64,000 nt of DNA, taken from positions 35,349,446 to 35,413,445 of the forward strand of contig CM043969.1 in NCBI GenBank assembly GCA_014529385.2. The letters are read 5' to 3'. The position numbers and the translations under genes were made by a program. The DNA is from Adiantum capillus-veneris (taxonomy: Eukaryota > Streptophyta > Polypodiopsida > Polypodiales > Pteridaceae). Below are positions 57,619 to 64,000 of the stretch, piece by piece; position 1 is the stretch's first letter, and every line of letters starts with the position of its first letter. A model generated the notes under the pieces. It saw only the letters and a list, made by a program, of their open reading frames with translations, was not told where the DNA came from and did no database searches.

Positions 57619-58761
57619 TGTCAGGAGTTTTTTGGAGCAAGGGATTGCGCATATGTACATACACATGCATGGTGCATCAAATAAAGTATTGCCCATTTTC
57701 CAGAGCCAGGTGGTTACGTGGGGCCCACATGTGTACAGGTAGGACAGGGTGTACATAGTGCATCGATTTTCACTATCACCAGTACCACTGTGTTTTTTCT
57801 ACAATAACGAGGAGTTGGTAGCGTGTAAAACTTCGTGAGGAAGCTAACCGCGGGCCGACAACATGAGGTAAGCAGGTGCGTTAGATGGCATCTAGTGGCG
57901 TCAGGAGGGCGAATGGGGTCAATACTTGCACGCGGAGAAGTACGGACACAACGTGGGTGTTTGCTTGTGAGAATTATGTAGAAAGGTCATCATTAGGACC
58001 ACTTTTTGGGGACACTTCACGTGGTGGCGAGATGCATTATTGGAAAAACGCTGAGTGCCAGGTGTGCGAATGATGCAAAAAGGTGACAACTATTCACTGC
58101 GAGGTCAGTTTTTGACCTGTTCGGGGTCCGTTTGAGGTCATCTAAAAGGCCAAGGGTGCCCAAGTAAAAAATCTAAGTGTGGGAACTGAAAAAACTGAGA
58201 GAAGACCAGAAAAAACGTGGAGAAGAGAGGAGGAACAGCCGCAGGTGTGTTTTTGGTGTTTTTGGAGCCTGTTTTGGCCGTAAACTGCTCATCCGAGGTC
58301 GGATTTGAGCACTTTGACATTGTAGACTGGGGTTTTGGGCCGTTCCGGACGCGATGGCGCTGTCCATTTTTCCAAATTCCTCACTCTTTTCCTGCTATTT
58401 TTCTGTGTAAGTTTCTCCTATGAGCGAAGTTTCTGCTCTAGTTTGTGATTGTATCTGGCTTATTTTACCTATATTGTGTGAGCTATTTGCCCCATTGGTG
58501 TTGGCCCAAGCTCAATTGTATCTAAACATCAGAAATTATTCTCTTTTGAGCTGAGTTTTTTGGGTGTGTGTGTGTGTGTGTGTCTCTGTGTGGAGTGGGC
58601 AAGTGGATAGTTTCTCTCCTCTCACTCCAGAGGTGTGTTCCCTGTCTCGGCTAGGTGTGTTGTGTAAGCCGAGTGGTGCCCCATAGTGTGTGTGTGTATC
58701 TTCCCAAGAGTGTGTGTTGTGTCGTTATAGAGGCGCTGTGTGTGTTTTCATCCCGCTCACA
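57619..58761 (+). repeat. 3' LTR of element B-plus
   Basis: 1143 bases, TGTCAGGAG...CCCGCTCACA, nearly identical to the 5' LTR. Confidence 0.93.
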
Positions 58762-60329
58762 GCGTTTAAGGGCTTAAAATCTACACAAATCCTCCACTTC
58801 CCATCCTTCTTTGGACTAACTACTACTGGACTCGCTCATTCTGTGGTCTCCAGAGGAACTATTAACCACGCCTTCAACAACTTGTCCACCTCTTCTCGCA
58901 AGGCTTCCATTTTCTCTTGACCCATCCTTCTTAGCCTTTGCCGCACTAGCTTAGCACCTTCTTTCAACTCTATATGCATCTCTTCACCCTTGAACCCTCC
59001 GATCTCTTCATATGAAGTAATGAACAAATCAGGAAAACTAGCTAGCATATGGAAATATATATCCTTCTCCATAGCTGAGAGGTCTCCACTGATCATTTGT
59101 GTCATCAATTCTTGCTTCTTTGACAACTCAACCTTGGTTTGCATCATCCCTTCAATCACTTCATAAGGCCCTTCACTTTCATCTTCAACCTCATTCGCAA
59201 ATGCAACTAAACCAAACTCCTGTATTTCTTTGTCCATCAAAAGAAATGCAACATTAGCATCCTCATCACTGCTGGTAGTGCTATCACTGTCCTCATTTGT
59301 CACCATGGAAGAGTCTTCCTCACTAGACTCATCCTCCTCTTCATAAAGCTCCTCTAATCGTTTCCTTGTGTTTATATTATAAAGCTTCTTGGTACCTGTC
59401 TTTCCATAGAGGCTAATCGTACCATGTCGCCAATCTTAAACAGCTCCCATTGCACATAACCATGGTCTGCCTAGTATAATAGGATATGCTCCCAGCCCTG
59501 CTGGCATCACATGAAAATCAACCACTGCCTTTGCATCATATGCCTCCACTTCTAAGCTCTTTACAACACCCAAGCATTTTACTTTTTGATGGTTTGTCAA
59601 TCTGATCCGAAAACCTGACACCCCAACCACTGTGAGACCCATCTTCTCAAGGCATGAGTGTGTTATGACACATATTTGGGCTCCGCCATCCGCATAACCT
59701 TGTCCCAATTTTTTCCTTTTATGCCACACATCTACTATTGGAAAAATGTCTGGTAGCTCATCCATTGCCAACACCTTTACTAAACCTCTCTCTGGCTCTT
59801 TCTCCATTGGGTTAACCATCCTCTTCCACTGTCGCTTTAGCTTAGGCACCATCTCTATAAGCTTCCCAAAAGTAACATCTGCCTTCCTGCTCGTCAGATC
59901 CTCCTTCAAGTCATAGCTTAATTGCCCATCCCCTAGTGGAAAATTTGAAACATGAAACTTTCGACGAGCCCTCCTTTTCCTCTTGGCATTGACATCCTCG
60001 CCTTCATGGCTCTTTCCTTTCTTCTTACTAGGACCTGGGGCACTTCTTCCTTCCTTATCCTCTGTGGTCCTCTTCCCAATAGGCATCACTAATGTATCCA
60101 CTAGCTTTGATGCCTTCTCCGAGGTGACTACACTTAGCACTTTTGTCTTTTCCTTTTCCTCCTTGGTCAGTCCACTGGTTCCTTCGTCTCCCTTAATTTC
60201 GATGCCATAATCATTTGACCTAGTTAGCACCTGTCTTGGCAATGGATACATGTCTCCCCCCATCCTTGGTGGCTTATCACATTGCGGGCTGATGTGACCC
60301 AACTCTCCACAATTATAACATGTGGGCAT
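58762..60329 (-). pseudogene. Element B-minus CCHC, protease and RT (5' part)
   Basis: Continues the gag frame. It has a CCHC knuckle (CYNCGELGHISPQC), a basic linker (KRKRRARRKF), protease (GYADGGAQICVIT, YPIILGRPWL), an acidic linker (TNEDSDSTTSSDEDAN) and the RT start (ELKEGAKLVRQRLRRMG, DGKWRICVDFKPLN), which runs straight into the B-plus insertion. All parts are in one frame, with stops at 59436 and 58836. The protease uses Asp-Gly-Gly, as element A does. Confidence 0.88.
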
Positions 60330-61184
60330 CTGCCTCCAGTACCTACCATTGCTTTGTCCAACACCATTCCTAGGCCTTTCTTCACCTCTTGGCTGATTTT
60401 CAAATCTCCCTCAACCTCGATTATTTCCCACTTGACCTAGCATGTTTAGACTGAGATTCTTCATCAAATCTACCACTTGCCTCATGTCTTGCCTTAGCCC
60501 ATCATCTTGCACCGATGTAGTGACCACTGTTGGCATAACCTGAGTAGTAACAGGAACCACTGGTTCATGATGAGCCCCTGACATGCGACCTTGTAAAGAC
60601 TCTATAGGCTGAAATTCAGACCTCATTGGCAAAGACTCCACCCCTAACTGGATCATTTTCCTCAACTTCCACTCTTTGTTCCTTGCTACCTATAGTGCAT
60701 CTTCATATGTCCTAGGCTTCTTTAGCTCCACTCTCCAACGTATATTCTCCCAAAGACTAGCTAAGAACCTGTCCTTCTTCATCATGTCAGGCGGGGGTAC
60801 CTGTGGTGCTAAGGCCTTGCACATTCGCTCCCATGCCAATGAAAACTTACGTATGTACGCATCTACTGGCTCACCTTCCTTTTGCACCAAAGCCTGTACT
60901 TCTTGCCACACTTTGTCAGGATCTTCTATCTTCACAATCTCCACTTCCAACCCATGTCGTAGATTGTCCCAACTAGACCTTACAAGTGGATCAGCCACAT
61001 GCAACTCCTCTTCAAATGCTTTACACCAAACTCGTGCATCACTCTTCAAACAAATTTGGAGAAGGCGTACCATCTGCGTAGGGTCATGAATCTGGTTGCT
61101 AATGCAAGCAACCTCCATCTTTTCCAAAAATTCTTCCACATCTTCATCACTTCTTCCATGAAACTCCGGATAAGAGAAAGCCAT
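60330..61184 (-). pseudogene. gag: Element B-minus gag (gag-2)
   Basis: ATG at 61184 (MAFSYPEFHGRSDEDVEEFL). The capsid-like part has CLKSDARVWCKAFEEEL, EGEPVDAYIRKFSLAWERM and WRVELKKPRTYEDAL. Stops at 60690 (TAG) and 60411 (TGA) lie in an otherwise unbroken frame that leads to the CCHC knuckle. It is clearly diverged from the B-plus gag in the middle of the domain, although the first 30 residues are similar. Confidence 0.85.
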
Positions 61185-61286
61185 GGCTACCCAAGTTTCA
61201 ATGCTTTGAGAACTCCTTTGAACACACGTGCAAGACCCCAAAACTTTTGACTACCCAATCCCCAAAAACTTCAATGGAGCTCAACT

Positions 61287-61739
61287 TTAGATAAGGACAA
61301 ACACATGCACATCAAATGAGTTTTCATAGTTGATCATCGGAATTACAACAGGCAAATGACATTCCAAGATCTCTCGTAATCTTCTTGGCCCATAATCTGT
61401 AAAATCTTGTATATAGGCATCAACACCTTGACAAGAACCTTGCTTAAGAGCATTGAGCTCATTCCATACTGCATTTGTATCTTCAAAAACCTGGAAACGC
61501 TCTAAAAAATCTTCTATAAACTTGTCAAGACTCAAACCATAAGAAGAAACCACTGCTTCTTTAGCTTCCAAATCCATGAGCCAAACACGGGCCTCATCTT
61601 TCAAAAGCAATCCAAATAGCCTCAAAATATTCTCCTCATCACACATATTGTTGCTTATGCATGCCACCTCGACTTGTTCCAGAAAGTCTTCCGCATCTTC
61701 ACCACTTCTTCCATGAAATTCCGGATAAGGGAAAGCCAT
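61287..61739 (-). pseudogene. Extra gag N-terminus fused to the end of leader ORF delta
   Basis: ATG at 61739. The first 115 or so codons are nearly identical to the B-plus gag (CISNNMCDEENILRLFGLLL, QGVDAYIQDFTD). After DFTD the frame joins directly to YGPRRLREILECHLPVVIP and the rest of leader ORF delta, ending VHVFVLI at 61287. So between leader and gag-2, element B-minus carries a partial second copy of the leader-gag region, with the gag derived from a B-plus-like element. Confidence 0.85.
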
Positions 61740-61841
61740 GGCTACCCAAGCTACTATGCTTTGAGAACCCCTTTGAACACACGTGCAAGAACCCAAAACT
61801 TTTCACTACCCAATCCCTAGAAACTTCAATGGAGCTCAGCT

Positions 61842-62060
61842 TTAGATAAGGACAAACACATGCACATCAAATGAGTTTTCATAGTTGATCATTGGAATTA
61901 CAACAGGCAAAGGACATTCCAGTATCTCCCTTAATCTTCTTGGCCCGAACATAAAGACTATGCGCTGCTGGAAAAAAATCTTCTTGGACACATGAACATT
62001 TGTCTGGATTCTTTGAGTTAAATGAAATGGAGTGAATTGAGGGCCATTTCGATCATCCAT
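61842..62060 (-). CDS. Leader ORF delta of element B-minus
   Basis: 72 codons from the ATG at 62060 (MDDRNGPQFTPFHLTQRIQT), the same length and layout as in B-plus, ending at the same VHVFVLI. It is intact. It overlaps an upstream stop by one base (TAATG), as in B-plus. Confidence 0.72.
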   Translation of the reverse strand: MDDRNGPQFTPFHLTQRIQTNVHVSKKIFFQQRIVFMFGPRRLREILECPLPVVIPMINYENSFDVHVFVLI

Positions 62061-62770
62061 TAAAGCCAACCATGAAGCTCCCAAGAAGGCACACTTGACT
62101 TAACCTCTGATTTTGCCAAAATTTCAGCAGCATAACAGCATAAATGACTCAAAAGACCAAAAAACCAGCCATCATAACTTGGAAAAAGTTTGGTAGAGTT
62201 TCCCCAAGAATAGAGCAGTAGGAACCCAAAATATAGATTGCATATGTATGCATAAACTGTCAACAATAGAACCCGAGCATCAAGTAGGACTCACTAGTAC
62301 ATAGCCTATGGCGAGGTCACAAAAAGGGTGCTCCAACTACCTGTATCACTGAAAGGATCTCTACATTTGAGAATCCCCCAGCTCAATAAAAACCTCACGC
62401 TATCGACCCTCACACGAAGGCTAATGCAAATCGTGTATAGTCAAGTCTCAGAAATGGCTGGGACTACCAAATACAATCAAGTATGGCTCCACAAATGCGT
62501 ACAATGGCAGTTTCCACAAGTAACGTACAATCCAACAGACAATGCGCTCAAATAGACGCCAAGTGATGCATACCCACAACAATTGCAAGTGACATCACTG
62601 CTAGTATATCACTGTACTCCAGCTACCTGTATGTGTGTGAATCACTTGTACCTGTACCTGTCCCTGTAACCTGTAACCTGTAACCTGTAACATGTAATCC
62701 CGAATCTTAAAGCTTGAAGCTCGAAGCAGAAGGTACTCGAAGAAGATCCTCCGTGGGGGCGCCAAAAGAA

Positions 62771-63900
62771 TGTGAGCGGGATGAAAACACACACGGCGCC
62801 TCTATAACAACCCGACACACACTCTTGGAATGATACACACACACACACTATGGGGCACCACTCCGCTTACACAACCAGCCTGTCCGAGATAGGAAACACA
62901 CAGACGGAGTGAGAAAAGAGAGATTTCCCACTTGCCCACTCAACACTCACACACACACTCTCAATTCAGCTCAAAGGAGGAAAATTGCTATTTTTTAGAC
63001 TCAATGAAGCTCATCCCAACACCAATGGGGCAAATAGTTTACACGGTATTGAGGAAATACACCAGATACAACCACAAAGTTAAGTAGAGGCTTCACTCAC
63101 CGGAGAAGATTACACAGAAAAACAACAGAAAATCTGTGAGAAATTTGGAAAAATGGACAGCGCCATTGCGTCCGGAACGCCTAAAAACCTCAGTTCACAA
63201 TGTCAAAGTGCTCAAATCTGACCTCGGATGAGCAGTTTAGGGTCAAAAAATGCTCCAAAAATAGCAAAAACACAGTTCCGGCTGTTCCTCCTCTCTTCTC
63301 CACGTTTTTTGTGGTCTTCTCTCAGTTTTTTCAGTTTCCACACTTAGCTTTATTAGTTGTTCACCCTTGGCCTTTTAGATGACCTCAAACAGACCCCGAA
63401 CAGGCCAAAAACTGACCTCGCAGTGCATAGTTGTCACGTTTTTGCATCATCCGCACACCTGGCACTCATTTCTTTTCAATAATGCATCTCGCAACCACAT
63501 GAAGTGGCCCCAAAAAGTGGTCCTAATGATGACCTTTTTGCATAACTCTCACAAGAAAACACCCACGTTGTGTCCGTCCTCATCCGCGTGCAAATATTGA
63601 CCCCGTTTGCCCTCCTAACGCCACTAGATGCCATCTGACGCACCTGCTTACGTCATGTCGTCGACCTGCGGATAGCTTCCTCGAGAAGTTTTACACGCTA
63701 TAAACTCCTCATTATTGTAGAAAAAACATATTGGTACTGGTGATAGTGAAAATCGATGCACTATGTACATGTTGTCCTACCTGTACACATGTGGGCCCCA
63801 CGTAACCACCTGGCACTGAAAAATGGGCAATTCTTTATTTGATGCACCATGCATGTGTATGTACATATGCACAATCCCTTGCTCCAAAAAACTCCTGACA
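62771..63900 (-). repeat. 5' LTR of element B-minus
   Basis: 1130 bases, closely matching 49785-50893. ACGT follows at 63901. Bases 63,905-64,000 are flanking DNA with nothing recognisable. Confidence 0.92.
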
Positions 63901-64000
63901 ACGTCGCCGACATAGTTGAACACCACAAAGAAAATGAAGGTTTTTGTTGATAAGGAAAAATCAGTTTGTAGAGGATAAGCATGGTTAGGTTGCTAAAACT

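Larger units (their letters stand above)
53858..58761 (+). mobile_element. Element B-plus: gag-only LTR retrotransposon nested in B-minus
   Basis: LTRs 53858-55002 and 57619-58761 are nearly identical, so the insertion is recent. GCGT is duplicated at 53854-53857 and 58762-58765. Removing the element and one GCGT restores the RT frame of B-minus across KPLNAATK. The 2.6-kb internal part has a primer-binding site, leader ORF delta, gag, an acidic tail and a polypurine tract, but no protease, RT or integrase. It fits gag-only non-autonomous elements (TR-GAG type). Confidence 0.93.
49785..63900 (-). mobile_element. Element B-minus: complete Tat-type retrotransposon
   Basis: LTR 49785-50893 and LTR 62771-63900, both TGTCAGGAG...CTCACA in minus orientation and closely matching. 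A 4-bp duplication ACGT flanks the element (49781-49784 and 63901-63904). Inside are a polypurine tract, integrase, RNase H, RT, protease, gag and a leader. Element B-plus sits in its RT gene. Without that insertion it would be about 9.2 kb. Confidence 0.93.

Noticed and set aside
58138-58423. Repeated 60-70 codon ORFs in the B-family LTRs (also near 54377-54662, 50192-50374, 63200-63382 and 37697-38057)
   Set aside because: They lie inside LTRs on both strands and recur only because the LTR recurs; no sign of coding constraint beyond DNA identity.
1-64000. CRISPR array, tRNA, rRNA or prokaryotic operon
   Set aside because: No regularly spaced repeats with unique spacers, no tRNA-like arms and no rRNA sequence were seen; the content is that of a plant repeat region.

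Overview
The window is a stack of plant retrotransposons, and I recognise no host gene, tRNA or rRNA in it. The two best-supported kinds of element are (i) Ty3/gypsy elements with a protease, RT, a degraded RNase H, a second archaeal-type RNase H and an integrase, which is the plant 'Tat' type of architecture, and (ii) an APE-type LINE. Together with long (CT)n, (GA)n, (GT)n and (AT)n microsatellites, this points to a land plant with a large, repeat-rich genome. The LINE is not of the L1 type that dominates seed plants, so a seed-free plant (fern, lycophyte or bryophyte) is my guess; the sequence alone cannot prove it.

Layout. 1-10.1 kb: dispersed non-coding repeats around a decayed LINE on the minus strand (4.9-9.2 kb). 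10.1-12.5 kb: a short inverted fragment of element C, then a badly decayed Ty3/gypsy pol fragment. 12.5-23.8 kb: element A (minus strand), with both LTRs, four small leader ORFs, gag and pol; its 5' LTR carries an 896-bp insertion and is cut off at 23,820. 23.8-33.2 kb: a plus-strand partial internal region, LTR, internal region (element II), LTR array; element II has one long gag-pol frame from which protease and most of RT are missing. 33.2-37.4 kb: LTR pieces with an extreme poly-G tract, then element III (minus, pol fragment). 37.4-39.4 kb: 5' end of a B-type element (B1, plus), broken at an ACGT site by element C. 39.4-49.8 kb: element C (gag-only, minus), LTR-like repeats D1 and D2, and a mosaic of fragments. 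49,785-63,900: element B-minus, complete from LTR to LTR with a 4-bp ACGT duplication, and carrying inside its RT gene a second complete element, B-plus (53,858-58,761, gag-only, 4-bp GCGT duplication).

How the parts work together. In each full element the order is LTR, primer-binding site of the TGGYGCCCCCAC type, a leader, gag, then protease, RT, RNase H and integrase, polypurine tract, LTR. The gag-only elements (B-plus, C) and the RT-less element II could move only with proteins supplied in trans. The most unusual feature is a small leader ORF just upstream of gag that is conserved as protein across diverged families (A, II, B-plus, B-minus, B1), with synonymous codon changes at conserved residues. 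I do not recognise this protein.
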